This document shows positions 21,932 to 30,461 of a DNA stretch of 30,461 nucleotides, piece by piece. The DNA is from Leptospira ellisii (GTDB lineage Bacteria; Spirochaetota; Leptospiria; Leptospirales; Leptospiraceae): contig NZ_NPEF01000004.1 of the NCBI RefSeq assembly GCF_002811955.1, forward strand, positions 10,284 to 40,744, given 5' to 3'. The first letter of the stretch is position 1; each line of letters begins with the position of its first letter. Both the position numbers and the translations under genes were made by a program. Below the pieces are notes generated by a model. The model ran no database searches. It was given only the letters and a program-made list of their open reading frames with translations, and was not told the origin of the DNA.

Positions 21932-22480
21932 TTATATATAATTTCCAGGCTGAAATCCTCGTTTTTTCCCTTCTTGGGCGAGAGCTTTTTCCGCCCTTTC
22001 AATCAATCGGGAAACCCCGGAAATGCTCATTCCGAGAATTCTAGAGATTTCCTCCAATTTCAGATCCTGCTGATAACGCAAAAGTAAGGCTTCCCGGTAT
22101 TCCGGAGAAATGGCCTCCAAAAGCTGATCCATCGTATCCTTTACATCAGACTGGTCCAATTTCTCCATAACCGAAGATTCCGGACTCGGAGATTTGGAGG
22201 CGAAGTTGTTTCCCGTATCTTCTCCTACCAATGAGACGTTTCTTTGATAATAAGACTTCGCGTGATTGATAATTAAATTCCTCGCGATTCGAAATAAAAT
22301 CATTCTGCAAGACGTCGGGTCGGGAATTTCCTTTGTTTCATAATAACGAAAAAAGTTCAAAAAGGAATCGTGGAGTATATCTTGTGCGGAATTTTCATCG
22401 TAGAACGATTTTTTTATATAATGAAACAAATCATCTTTGTTATGATTATAGAGAGCTTCTAACTCGGATGTGCGTGCCAC
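21932..22480 (-). CDS. ECF-type RNA polymerase sigma factor
   Basis: 182 residues from the GTG at 22480. Region 2 (about 7-78) includes [20 protein letters not shown] and [17 protein letters not shown], the -10 binding and core-binding parts. Region 4 (about 119-169) reads [20 protein letters not shown], then the helix-turn-helix [23 protein letters not shown], which contacts the -35 element. No region 1 or 3 is present, as expected for the ECF group. The frame is open to a TTG at 22552, but the 24 extra residues are hydrophobic and not sigma-like, and using it would leave no room for divergent promoters. The FecR-domain gene follows 167 bases downstream on the same strand; they are likely sigma factor and regulator. 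Confidence 0.9.
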   Translation of the reverse strand: MARTSELEALYNHNKDDLFHYIKKSFYDENSAQDILHDSFLNFFRYYETKEIPDPTSCRMILFRIARNLIINHAKSYYQRNVSLVGEDTGNNFASKSPSPESSVMEKLDQSDVKDTMDQLLEAISPEYREALLLRYQQDLKLEEISRILGMSISGVSRLIERAEKALAQEGKKRGFQPGNYI

Positions 22481-22503
22481 GGTAATATAAGATCTTGGAT
22501 TAC

Positions 22504-22537
<34 letters not shown>

Positions 22538-22589
22538 CAGAAAAGATAACAAACAAGATTTGATGATTATAAGCTGGAATTATAGTTCT

Positions 22590-23417
22590 ATGTCTCGAAT
22601 ATCTAAAATTATACGATTCTTAGGTGCATTTCTCGTTTTGGCGTTTCTTTTTCCTGTGACAGCCAGTACGGTAATTCTTAAAAACGGAAAAACGCTTCAG
22701 GGTAAGATCGTAAATCAAAGCAGAACCGAAGTACAAATCGAAGTAAACGGTAAAGTGCAGATAATTCCTAAATCCGAAATTTCCGAAATCAATTTAAAGG
22801 ATCCGAAAAAAGAAGATCCGAAAAAAGTCGTCACAAAACAACAAGAAACGAAAACGGAAGAACCTTCTCCCGCTTGGAAAGAAACGAAATGGACTCTTAC
22901 CGCTCGTTCCGCCCTTCTTCCCGGCTGGGGTCAATGGAGAATGGGCCAGAAGAAGTGGGCCGTTATCAGCTTCGCTCTCTTTGCAGGTTCCGCATTTTAT
23001 ACGATCAGCAGTAAACAAAAAGCGGATGCGGAAGAAGCGAATTATAAATCGAACTCAGTTGCCATTACGATGGCCGCTTTTTCCGATCCTACGTTAAATC
23101 CGGTTACTTCCGATTCAACGGTGCGCGATGCTGCGTTGGTCGCACGCTTGATCGTCACGACCACGGCGACAAATCCTTATTTCGAAAGTTATAATCAAGC
23201 CATCCAACAATACAACCAGGCTCAATGGCTGTTAGGCGCTATATATGGATTGCAATTGATTCATACGTTTCTTTTTGCAAGGGACTTTGAGAAGATGCAA
23301 GCGTTGATGTCGGACCCGAATCCGGAAGGATTGCGGTTCAGCGCTTCCATGGTCAAAAGCCCAACTACCGGAATGACCGAAATCACTCCGACCGCCGTTT
23401 ATACCTTTAAATTCTAA
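22590..23417 (+). CDS. Exported DUF5683-like membrane protein with N-terminal beta unit
   Basis: 275 residues from the ATG at 22590, which gives a clean signal peptide ([10 protein letters not shown], hydrophobic 10-22, cleavage near TAS 26); the frame is open to TTG 22560, which would add ten odd residues. Residues 27-69 form a small beta-rich unit, [18 protein letters not shown] followed by [17 protein letters not shown] Lys/Glu linker 70-100 follows. From 101 [24 protein letters not shown] is the DUF5683 signature, with hydrophobic helices at 122-139 and 212-230. Role unknown; probably envelope-located. It is divergent from the ECF sigma gene and may be one of its targets. The stop lies two bases from the stop of the convergent lipoprotein gene. 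Confidence 0.75.
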   Translation: MSRISKIIRFLGAFLVLAFLFPVTASTVILKNGKTLQGKIVNQSRTEVQIEVNGKVQIIPKSEISEINLKDPKKEDPKKVVTKQQETKTEEPSPAWKETKWTLTARSALLPGWGQWRMGQKKWAVISFALFAGSAFYTISSKQKADAEEANYKSNSVAITMAAFSDPTLNPVTSDSTVRDAALVARLIVTTTATNPYFESYNQAIQQYNQAQWLLGAIYGLQLIHTFLFARDFEKMQALMSDPNPEGLRFSASMVKSPTTGMTEITPTAVYTFKF

Positions 23418-23419
23418 AC

Positions 23420-24445
23420 TTATTGACGAACGCAGAAAAACGACGCGGTCAAGTTGCAAGGCTGCGTTCCGCCGGCAAGTGCCGTACTGTTTGTGGCGTT
23501 TGCGTTTCCGTAGGTCGCGTTACCGGAAGCGTAGGTCCAAGAACCGAACGTAGCGATACAAGAAGTGCCCGAAGAAAGCCAATCCGAGGCGATTCCCGTC
23601 CAAACCTTTGCGGAGGATCCGTCCATGGAGTTATCCATAGTCAACGAGGAAAAATCGAACGCGGGCACATCCGGATGCGTCCGAAAAATCAAAGTGGTTC
23701 CGTCCGCCCGATAATAACGAGTGTCGGCGCGAAGAACCCAATCGGTCGTAGAAGTACAGGAAGGAGTAGAACCCATATTACAATTGGAAACGAGAGTGGC
23801 TTGTCTCGTATAAACGACGGAAGACACGGTCGTACTTCCGGAAATCATCGCCTTGTATTCGGACGGATTTCCCGGTAAAGAAGCGGGTTTTTCGGCCGCA
23901 CATCCCTGGTCCGCAAATGAAAGTCCGTTAAAATTCCCGGTGTAAAAAGGAGCGGTAACGAACGTGCATTTATCCGCTTCGTTCACCGTAAAGGTAAAAC
24001 GAAACACCTCTCCGTCCGAAGAACGCGTGGCCTTTAAGGTCATCGTATCCTCCAGACAATTATCGTCGATGGGTTGAAGGGTGATCGTCGCGGAAGTGTT
24101 AGACGAAGAAAAGACGGCGCTTGTAGGACTAAGCCCCGGATTTCCGGGGATGGGATTCTCCCAAGCGAATTGAAACGTTTCCGATGAGGAAGGCGCGGCC
24201 GTTAGGGTAAATATTACCGGAATTGAATCCCCTTCGTTTAACGTGGTCGGGATCAAAGTAGCATCAAACGGACCGGAACTGGAATTCAAAATGGAAGGAA
24301 CTACGTTTAAAAGTAATCCGTTTCCTTTGCTCGCATCCAAACTGATCCTTTCCGCCCGATTGCAAGCGGCCCCCGAACTCAAAAGCAGACCGGTAAGACC
24401 AAGATAAAAAACGATATACTTTATAAAAACTTTCCGCAAACCCAT
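23420..24445 (-). CDS. Lipoprotein with DUF1554-like C-terminal domain
   Basis: 341 residues. Signal peptide 1-27 with a spirochaete-type lipobox ending SSGAAC, so lipidation at C28. Residues 30-155 form a beta-sandwich-like region (GDSIPVIFTLTAAP, ATITLQPIDDNCLEDTMTLKATR) resembling Calx-beta or Ig-like repeats. From about 165 to the end lies a DUF1554-like, lectin-fold domain: FADQGCAAEKPASLPGNPSEYKAMI, WVLRADTRYYRADG, VWTGIASDW, and a terminal CNLTASFFCVRQ. DUF1554 lipoproteins are typical of Leptospira and are probably surface exposed. The next gene upstream is a paralogue. The stop is two bases from the convergent DUF5683-like gene. The ligand is unknown. Confidence 0.85.
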   Translation of the reverse strand: MGLRKVFIKYIVFYLGLTGLLLSSGAACNRAERISLDASKGNGLLLNVVPSILNSSSGPFDATLIPTTLNEGDSIPVIFTLTAAPSSSETFQFAWENPIPGNPGLSPTSAVFSSSNTSATITLQPIDDNCLEDTMTLKATRSSDGEVFRFTFTVNEADKCTFVTAPFYTGNFNGLSFADQGCAAEKPASLPGNPSEYKAMISGSTTVSSVVYTRQATLVSNCNMGSTPSCTSTTDWVLRADTRYYRADGTTLIFRTHPDVPAFDFSSLTMDNSMDGSSAKVWTGIASDWLSSGTSCIATFGSWTYASGNATYGNANATNSTALAGGTQPCNLTASFFCVRQ

Positions 24446-24604
24446 AGTTTATCAGGGAGTATTGTATCATAGATCTCCGGAAAGGTGAAATTTATAATTA
24501 AGGATTTTTTTTATATTTTAACCGGCAAATAAGATGTACTTCGTTCTTTCGAAAGAATTGTTCCAAAATTTGGTCGGAACTCCGAAATTTTTTTCGAGAT
24601 TGGA

Positions 24605-25604
24605 TCACATGCGAACACAAATGATTCGATTCAACTCCTCGCAGGCCTCGTAGTAGGATCCGATCGCGGAACTATTCACGACTCCTCTGGCGCCGAAATA
24701 TCCGAAGCCGCTACTAGGAGCTCCCATGGTATAGCCGGAACAATTAAACGTACTGACCGGCTCGAAGCTGGAATTCAAACCCGTCCAGAAATCCAGAGCG
24801 GACGTATCGCTTATATGATTCAAACTGGAATTCAGCGGGAAAGAAAAGATTCCGCTTCCTGCGCCGATCAAATTACTCACACCGGTCGCAATCCATTCCC
24901 CTTCCGGAGCGGAAGTCGAATAGGAAAAATAACGGATTCCGATCTTTATCGGCCAGTCGTTTTCCGAAGTACCGATACTTGTCGGATTTCTTACGCCGTC
25001 GATCGCCAAAAGGGCTTTGTACTCGGAAGGTTCCCCCCGGCAAAGCGGGCGGCTTTTCGTTTCTACAACGCAGATCGGCGCCGCCGATGCCCCCTAGGTT
25101 TCCGGAATAACCCGGTCCTTGCATGTCCGGAAGGGCGTTGCTCGCCAAAAAAATACAACGATCCACCTCTTGAATGCGGAATTCAAAGGTAAAAATTTTC
25201 GAATCGGAAACCCTCTTTGCTTGGATGGACATCGTATCCTCCAAACAATCGTCGTCGATCGGAATGACGGTCAAATTCGCCGTCCGATCCGAAATCGTAT
25301 AACTATGATTTGTCGGAGACAAGGAGGGAGCGGCGGAGTTATCGGACCAGGAGAATTCATATTTCTCAGGAGACGAACCGGGATTTTTGAGGGTCAATGT
25401 TATCGCCGCGGACTGTCCTTCGAACAAGGATTCAGGCAAAACGCTCAAATCGAAAGGGCTTTCCTCCGCATCGATAAAAGCGGGAACGAAATTTAGAAAC
25501 ATACCCGCCCCTCCTTTGGAAATATCCATTTCTATTTTTTCGGCCCTGCTGCAGAACAAAAACAAGAAGAGGAATATGCAGAAAAACGGTCTGATTTTCA
25601 TCAT
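24605..25604 (-). pseudogene. DUF1554-like lipoprotein gene broken by a +1 frameshift in a G6 run
   Basis: Paralogue of the 23420 gene. The 5' part (25604 to about 25038) has the signal peptide MMKIRPFFCIFLFLFLFC with lipidation at C18 and the same beta-rich region (PIDDDCLEDTMSIQAKR). At CRNEKPPALPGG the frame leaves the family pattern and runs on as nonsense to 24873. Removing one G from the run of six at 25033-25038 gives LPGEPSEYKALLAIDG, exactly the paralogue's motif, and continues in the frame that ends at 24605 with CEELNRIICVRM. The span is 1000 bases, one more than a multiple of three. Restored length would be 332 residues. It may be a true pseudogene, a phase-variable gene or a sequencing error. 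Confidence 0.85.
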
Positions 25605-25756
25605 CGGGAAACGAACCTTTCCCGTCCTTTTTGCGTTTCCGCTAACGTAGGTAAATCCAATTTTGAAAAATCAAAGGAAGGGAAAGGAAGTATTTCGATT
25701 CTATATTAAAAAACGAGAATCCGATTATAAATCGAAACGGGTCGATGCGATCGTTT

Positions 25757-27793
25757 TTATGCGGTGAGTCTGTTCTTTCCTTTCACTTTGGTTTTCGTGA
25801 TTTCTTTTCGAAAATTCTCATACGGATCTTCTTCCGCGGTTTCCGAGACGGATCCTGTCTTTTGATTTTTCGCCGCGCTCTGAGGCTCCGGTTTGGAAGC
25901 GAACCAAGAGTCGATGTATTTAAGAACTTTTGAAACCTTTTCGTTTAAAAAATCGTCTTCTTTGCTTTTGTATTTCAGTTCGAGACTTTTTTTCTTCTCG
26001 GACAAAACCTTATACAATTCCCGAGCGCGGGAGCGGAATGTTTCGTCGGCCGGATACAAAACGATCGCGTCCGTCTTATCGCCGGCAGAATCGGGAAGCA
26101 GTACGAACTTTTCCTTTTCGATGATTTGTTGAATCACCTCGGGAGTATACCCTTGGATTTCGTAAAGAACGTCCTTCAACACGGGAGGAATATTCTTTCC
26201 GAAATAATGTCGATTGAGGACTTCCGAAAGTTTGGATTTCTGTTCCAAGACGCGAATCCGTTCCTCTTCCTTCATCCGCTCCTGTATTTTTCCCTGTTCC
26301 CATTTGATCAACGCGTCCCGATTTTTAGTCCGCAACGCGGATTGTTCCGTGCGGATTTTTTCCTTAGCCGCCTGAAAGAATACGTCTTGGAATAATTTCG
26401 CGATTCCTAAAAAATCCAAGATGGGAAAATACCAAGGAAAATATTCCAGATATCCCTTTCTCAAAACCTTTCCGTAATTCTTAACGAATTCGGAATCCTT
26501 AAATATCGTCTGAAACGCGTCTTCGTTCTGTTCGATAAGATTTCTGATACAGAGGATTTTCCACGCCTCGACGGCGTTGATTCCGGAAAGCCCCTTTACG
26601 ATCGTCTTCACCGTTTCGGCGTCCTTGCGGATGAACGCGTGCATGGTGTGACCTTTCGTTTCCCATGGAGAATAAACGATATGAAGGTCTTCGGTTAATA
26701 ACTTTTTTAATTCGGAGGGAAAGGTTCTAAAGTCCTCATCCGGCACGATCAGGATCATCTTGTCCCAACGTCCACTGCTCGGTTTCGCCAGATGATCGGT
26801 CATTTCGTGAAAACGAGCGCGAATACTATCGTGATACGAATGACTCATGGATTGTTCTATTTCGTTTCCCAAACTCCTCACGAGTTCGATACCGATGAAT
26901 TTCCGGTTCTGTTTTCTTTCCGGATCCGCTTGAACTGCCCTTTCGATCGAATCCGCCCTCTTCTTGCCGAATTGGGTCGTAGGGGCGAGGGAAGGATCGC
27001 CCGCGTGCAGTCGCTCTTCATGGGCGATCGCGGTGAATTCGTCCGAGATGGACCATTTGTATTTCGGAAAAAGTTTTTTTTGATGATATTCGTCGGTCAG
27101 TTGGAATAACTCGGGAAGCTCCTTCGCGCCCACGGTGATGTATCCGTAATCGGGGATTTCGCGGATTCTGCCTTTTTTGATCAGTCCGTCCGCGATCTCC
27201 TCCACCATATCCCGCGCATAATCCGTATTTAAAGGAATTTGAATATAAGGAGATTTGAAATAAATTTCCGGGTTGAAGAAAAGTTTGAGCTTCTGGAGAT
27301 TCTCGCCCTTAAAGTCGTTCTCCAAATCCTCCCATAGAACGTCTTTGCTCAAAGGCGGCTTGGTTTCGAGATGAGCGAGAACCGAGTTGATGGAAAGATC
27401 CACCAGGGAAAGATACAGACGAGTCAGGTCGCCCAGTTCCGCGTCGGGGTACGCCACATAACACGGTTTAGATCTTAATTCCGAAGTGGCGGCGTCGAGA
27501 AAGATATACGCGAATTGAAGAACGACTCCGTCTTCCAACAGGCGTTTGAGATGAAAGACCACCTCCGCCTGCGTAAGTTCGGCGGCTTCCGGAACCTTGG
27601 ATTCCACCTGAAACAGGTTTTGAGAACGCGCGTTTTTATAGCTCGTTTGGGAAACGACGGCCTTATACACCGAATGAGTCAACCTATCGTTCAGATAATA
27701 GCTGACCACTTCGTTGATCTTTTTGACTTTTAAAAAGTTCTGCTGCGTCGAGTTCGCTGCAGCTAACGTCTGATTTACGACCGGTTTCGACAT
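25757..27793 (-). CDS. Large protein of unknown function, 678 residues
   Basis: I do not recognise a family. There is no signal peptide or clear membrane segment, so probably cytoplasmic. Residues 1-370 are mixed alpha/beta; WDKMILIVPDEDFRTFPSELKKLL near 345 reads as a beta strand and helix of an alpha/beta fold. Residues about 490-550 are a highly charged coiled coil (AAKEKIRTEQSALR, KIQERMKEEERIRVLEQKS). A second charged helix lies near 600-640, and the C-terminus is Lys/Glu rich (ITKTKVKGKNRLTA). It has an aromatic patch YLEYFPWYFPILDFLG near 460. Start ATG at 27793 follows GGAG by five bases. Divergent from gpmI. Genus-level conservation is expected but was not checked. Confidence 0.75.
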   Translation of the reverse strand: MSKPVVNQTLAAANSTQQNFLKVKKINEVVSYYLNDRLTHSVYKAVVSQTSYKNARSQNLFQVESKVPEAAELTQAEVVFHLKRLLEDGVVLQFAYIFLDAATSELRSKPCYVAYPDAELGDLTRLYLSLVDLSINSVLAHLETKPPLSKDVLWEDLENDFKGENLQKLKLFFNPEIYFKSPYIQIPLNTDYARDMVEEIADGLIKKGRIREIPDYGYITVGAKELPELFQLTDEYHQKKLFPKYKWSISDEFTAIAHEERLHAGDPSLAPTTQFGKKRADSIERAVQADPERKQNRKFIGIELVRSLGNEIEQSMSHSYHDSIRARFHEMTDHLAKPSSGRWDKMILIVPDEDFRTFPSELKKLLTEDLHIVYSPWETKGHTMHAFIRKDAETVKTIVKGLSGINAVEAWKILCIRNLIEQNEDAFQTIFKDSEFVKNYGKVLRKGYLEYFPWYFPILDFLGIAKLFQDVFFQAAKEKIRTEQSALRTKNRDALIKWEQGKIQERMKEEERIRVLEQKSKLSEVLNRHYFGKNIPPVLKDVLYEIQGYTPEVIQQIIEKEKFVLLPDSAGDKTDAIVLYPADETFRSRARELYKVLSEKKKSLELKYKSKEDDFLNEKVSKVLKYIDSWFASKPEPQSAAKNQKTGSVSETAEEDPYENFRKEITKTKVKGKNRLTA

Positions 27794-27966
27794 CGCTTCT
27801 CCGATTTTAGAGAATTGAAATTTATTTTAGAATTTTCGGAAGGCTTTTTCGTTTAACTCCTTCGCATGTTTCTTTTAGCGGAAAGAAAAGAAAGCAAATT
27901 TCCAAGTTTTTTTCGCATTTGAATCTCTTGACGTCTTAGAGAGTCGGTTGGTTCCATGAATCTAAC

Positions 27967-29607
27967 ATGAACCTATCCAAAAAATATACCTTTCGGCCTA
28001 GAAAGGCTTTGCTCGTCATATTAGATGGAGTCGGATATTCTCCGCGCGGACCGGAATTCGGAAACGCAGTCGCGGGCGCGAAACTTCCTTTTTTAAATCG
28101 TGTTTGGAACGAACGACCCACTCTGCACATTCAAGCTCACGGCAAAGCGGTGGGAATGCCTTCCGACGAGGATATGGGGAATTCAGAAGTGGGTCACAAC
28201 GTTTTAGGTTCCGGAAGAATTTTCGATCAGGGAGCGAAACTCGTTTCCAATTCGATCGCAACGGGCGCCATTTTCGAAGGGCAAGCCTGGAAGGAAACGG
28301 TGGAAAACGTGAAAAAAAATAATTCCACCTTACATCTGTTAGGTCTTTTTTCGGACGGAAACGTCCATTCCCATATCGACCATACTAAAGCGCTCGTAAC
28401 GAGGGCCGTTTCGGAAAAGGTTCCTAGAATCCGGCTTCATATCCTTCTGGACGGAAGGGACGTTCCGGAAAAATCCGCATTAGAATATTTGAATCCTTTC
28501 GAATCCTGGCTCGATGAATTCAGAAAAAACGGCGTCGACGTCGAAATCGCGTCCGGCGGCGGAAGAATGACCATTACCATGGATCGCTACGAGGCGGATT
28601 GGTCAATGGTGGAACGCGGCTGGAAGGTCCACGTTTTGGGTGAAGGAAGAAAATTCTCCTCCGCGAAGGAAGCGATCGAAACGTTCCGGAACGAGGATCC
28701 CAAAGTGATCGATCAATATCTTCCTTCTTTTGTGGTCGCCGAAAACGGAAATCCGGTAGGTAGGATCGCCGACGGGGATTCCGTGATTTTTACCAATTTC
28801 AGAGGCGATCGCGCCATCGAAATTTCCCTGGCGTTTACGGAGAAAAATTTCGATAAATTCGACCGGGTCAATCCACCTAACGTAGTTTATGCGGGAATCA
28901 TGCAGTACGACGGGGATCTGAAACTTCCGGAAAGGTTCCTGGTCGCTCCTCCCGCCATCGATAGAACCTTGGGCCAATACATGGCCCAATCCGGAATTTC
29001 GCAGTACGCGTTGTCCGAAACCCAAAAATACGGACACGTCACCTATTTTTGGAACGGAAACAAAAGCGGTTACTTCGACGAAAAAACGGAACAATACCGG
29101 GAAATCCCTTCCGACGTGATCCCATTTGATCAAAGTCCGGAAATGAAGGCGCTGGCGATCACAGAGGCTTTGGAAAAAGCGTTGAACGAAAACGAACAGG
29201 ACTTTTACAGGGTAAACTACGCCAACGGAGACATGGTGGGCCATACCGGAAATTATCCCGCGACAGTTCACGCTATGGAATTTATGGACGGCTGCATCGA
29301 ACGTCTTTGGAAAGCATGCGAAAAACAGAATATCGTGTTATTTATTACCGCGGATCACGGCAACGCCGACGAAATGTATCAACTCGATAAAAAAGGTAAC
29401 GTGGAAAAGGATTCCAAAGGAAATCCGGTTCCGAAAACGAGCCACACGCTCAATCGTGTACCGTTCAGCGTTTTGGATCCGGAAAATAAATTAGGGCTCG
29501 ATTCCAAAATCGAAAAACCCGGTTTGGCCAACGTTGCCGCGACCATCTTGGACGCGATGGGATACGAAACTCCGGAAGGATATCATCCTTCCCTTTTGAC
29601 GAACTGA
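27967..29607 (+). CDS. gpmI: 2,3-bisphosphoglycerate-independent phosphoglycerate mutase
   Basis: Interconverts 3- and 2-phosphoglycerate in glycolysis and gluconeogenesis using two manganese ions. 546 residues, in the normal range (about 510-550). [11 protein letters not shown] at 18-28 with metal ligand D20; phosphorylated serine S73 in [14 protein letters not shown] and [14 protein letters not shown] in the substrate lid; [32 protein letters not shown] with the second metal site; terminal GYHPSLL. The chosen ATG at 27967 has no clear Shine-Dalgarno; an ATG at 27956 is out of frame and stops at once. Bases 29448-29520 recur inverted at the right end of the window. Confidence 0.97.
   Translation: MNLSKKYTFRPRKALLVILDGVGYSPRGPEFGNAVAGAKLPFLNRVWNERPTLHIQAHGKAVGMPSDEDMGNSEVGHNVLGSGRIFDQGAKLVSNSIATGAIFEGQAWKETVENVKKNNSTLHLLGLFSDGNVHSHIDHTKALVTRAVSEKVPRIRLHILLDGRDVPEKSALEYLNPFESWLDEFRKNGVDVEIASGGGRMTITMDRYEADWSMVERGWKVHVLGEGRKFSSAKEAIETFRNEDPKVIDQYLPSFVVAENGNPVGRIADGDSVIFTNFRGDRAIEISLAFTEKNFDKFDRVNPPNVVYAGIMQYDGDLKLPERFLVAPPAIDRTLGQYMAQSGISQYALSETQKYGHVTYFWNGNKSGYFDEKTEQYREIPSDVIPFDQSPEMKALAITEALEKALNENEQDFYRVNYANGDMVGHTGNYPATVHAMEFMDGCIERLWKACEKQNIVLFITADHGNADEMYQLDKKGNVEKDSKGNPVPKTSHTLNRVPFSVLDPENKLGLDSKIEKPGLANVAATILDAMGYETPEGYHPSLLTN
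29448..29520 (+). repeat. Source copy of a 73-base inverted duplication (within gpmI)
   Basis: These 73 bases, in the 3' part of gpmI, are identical to the reverse complement of 30389-30461. They are in frame and in family context here, so this is the original copy. Confidence 0.9.
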
Positions 29608-29651
29608 CGGTCGAGGCCCCGACTACAAGCATCCCGAGAACGGTTTTCGAA

Positions 29652-30386
29652 TCAACGCAGCTCCCTCAATTTCGCGAAAGCCGCAAAGGACACCGCGCCG
29701 AGAACTACGATCGTAATCCCCGAAACGGCGATCGAATAGGATTGACCGTACATATCCGCGAGTTTTCCGGTCACGAGCCCGGAAAGGGCGGGCGTGGATT
29801 GGAAGATAAGACTGTAAAAGCTCATCACCCTTCCCCGGACCGCGTCCGGAGTTATGATCTGCAATACGGAAGGGATCAACGCGGTCAACAGACCTCCCAT
29901 CACTCCGATACAAAGCAGAATCGCACCGGACCCGAACGAAGTTTCTACATTAGAAATAACGAATACAAGAATTCCGGTAAGTATGATCACGCCCAACATC
30001 GTGTAACCGCGGTGAAAACGGTCGTGCAGAACTCTCGCACCGACTCCGCCGAGCAAAAGACCGAAACCGAGCGTTCCCATGTACAATCCCCGTCCTTGTT
30101 CGTCCAAAAGCAGCGTATTTTTGGCGAATTGGGGAAGAACCACCTGAAGGGGACCGACCATAAAAACGGCCAAGGACGTCATAAGCAGAAGTTCGAAGGC
30201 CAACTTTTCGGATTTGATGAACGACATTCCCCTCTTTAATCCCTCCCAAATCGTCTCCTTTTCTGGAACGACGTTTTCGGGAACCTTCACTAAAATCAAA
30301 AACAGATATCCCGAGAAATAAAGAAAGGCGATCGTAAAAAATAGAACGTGCCAATCGTATTTTTGTTTGATCAAACCGGCGATCAT
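29652..30386 (-). CDS. MFS transporter, C-terminal part only
   Basis: 244 residues from an ATG at 30386. The sequence begins in what is usually the middle of a 12-helix major facilitator: a helix at 12-34, then the central loop EKETIWEGLKRGMSFIKSEK (43-62), then about five or six helices ending near 235. The N-terminal half of about 160 residues is absent. The loop motif, the DEQGRGLYMGTLGFGLLLG turn and PDAVRGRVMSFYSL fit the MFS_3/EntS-like exporter group. Upstream of 30388 the sequence switches to inverted gpmI DNA rather than MFS coding sequence, so the ATG is probably an internal methionine. It is either a real truncation or an assembly fault. Convergent with gpmI, with 44 bases between stops. 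Confidence 0.8.
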   Translation of the reverse strand: MIAGLIKQKYDWHVLFFTIAFLYFSGYLFLILVKVPENVVPEKETIWEGLKRGMSFIKSEKLAFELLLMTSLAVFMVGPLQVVLPQFAKNTLLLDEQGRGLYMGTLGFGLLLGGVGARVLHDRFHRGYTMLGVIILTGILVFVISNVETSFGSGAILLCIGVMGGLLTALIPSVLQIITPDAVRGRVMSFYSLIFQSTPALSGLVTGKLADMYGQSYSIAVSGITIVVLGAVSFAAFAKLRELR

Positions 30387-30388
30387 GG

Positions 30389-30461
30389 GGGTTTTTCGAT
30401 TTTGGAATCGAGCCCTAATTTATTTTCCGGATCCAAAACGCTGAACGGTACACGATTGAGC
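30389..30461 (-). repeat. Inverted 73-base copy of gpmI sequence at the right edge
   Basis: Exact reverse complement of 29448-29520, running to the last base of the window. It replaces the expected 5' half of the MFS gene; identity ends sharply at 30388/30389. Confidence 0.9.

Noticed and set aside
28603..29271. 222-codon minus-strand open frame
   Set aside because: Antisense to the well-supported gpmI gene.

Overview
The window reads as chromosomal DNA of a spirochaete, most likely Leptospira. The basis is two adjacent lipoproteins with the C-terminal layout of DUF1554 (a family concentrated in Leptospira), a DUF1566-like membrane protein, a long-form HflX, and many genes with TTG/GTG starts and weak Shine-Dalgarno sequences. 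Base composition looks near balanced by eye, which would fit one of the higher-GC Leptospira species. The species is inference. I see no rRNA, tRNA, CRISPR array, prophage or insertion sequence.

Layout. 1-1834 (-): a membrane-anchored DUF1566-like protein followed by pyrC (dihydroorotase, cut by the left edge). 1987-3986 (+): hom, then a STAS anti-anti-sigma factor. 3947-5656 (-): hflX, overlapping the STAS gene tail to tail. 5882-7309 (+): exported HEAT-repeat protein. 7306-12860 (-): a tightly overlapped operon in transcription order acyl-CoA dehydrogenase, trpE, trpG, MsbA-like ABC exporter, single-domain response regulator. 13320-16255 (-): a YwaF/TMEM164-type membrane protein, a thiolase with a clear terminator, and an acetoacetate-decarboxylase-like protein with a lysine-rich tail, divergent from a TetR regulator at 16447 (+). 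17172-19825 (-): a 56-residue protein, an ABC-F ATPase and a rhodanese. 20114-20563 (+): DoxX. 20715-23417: a FecR-domain protein and an ECF sigma factor (-), divergent from an exported DUF5683-like protein (+). 23420-25604 (-): two paralogous lipoprotein genes, the upstream one frameshifted in a G6 run. 25757-27793 (-): a 678-residue protein of unknown function. 27967-29607 (+): gpmI. 29652-30386 (-): the C-terminal half of an MFS transporter, interrupted at the right edge by an inverted 73-bp copy of gpmI sequence.

Pathways: hom, pyrC, trpEG and gpmI are core amino-acid, pyrimidine and glycolytic genes. Acyl-CoA dehydrogenase and thiolase fit the fatty-acid oxidation on which Leptospira lives. 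The ECF sigma/FecR/DUF5683 locus looks like a small envelope-signalling module: the FecR protein and the divergently encoded DUF5683 protein share a short beta-rich segment, and the FecR gene has a TTTG-N5-CAAA palindrome in its leader matching the published L. interrogans LexA motif.

Most unusual points: family-conserved sequence of hflX and trpE extends upstream of any ATG/GTG/TTG start; a lipoprotein gene is broken by one extra G; a dispersed palindromic repeat around GTGGGAACTC supplies the stop codon of one gene; and the right-edge inverted gpmI copy may be an assembly artefact.
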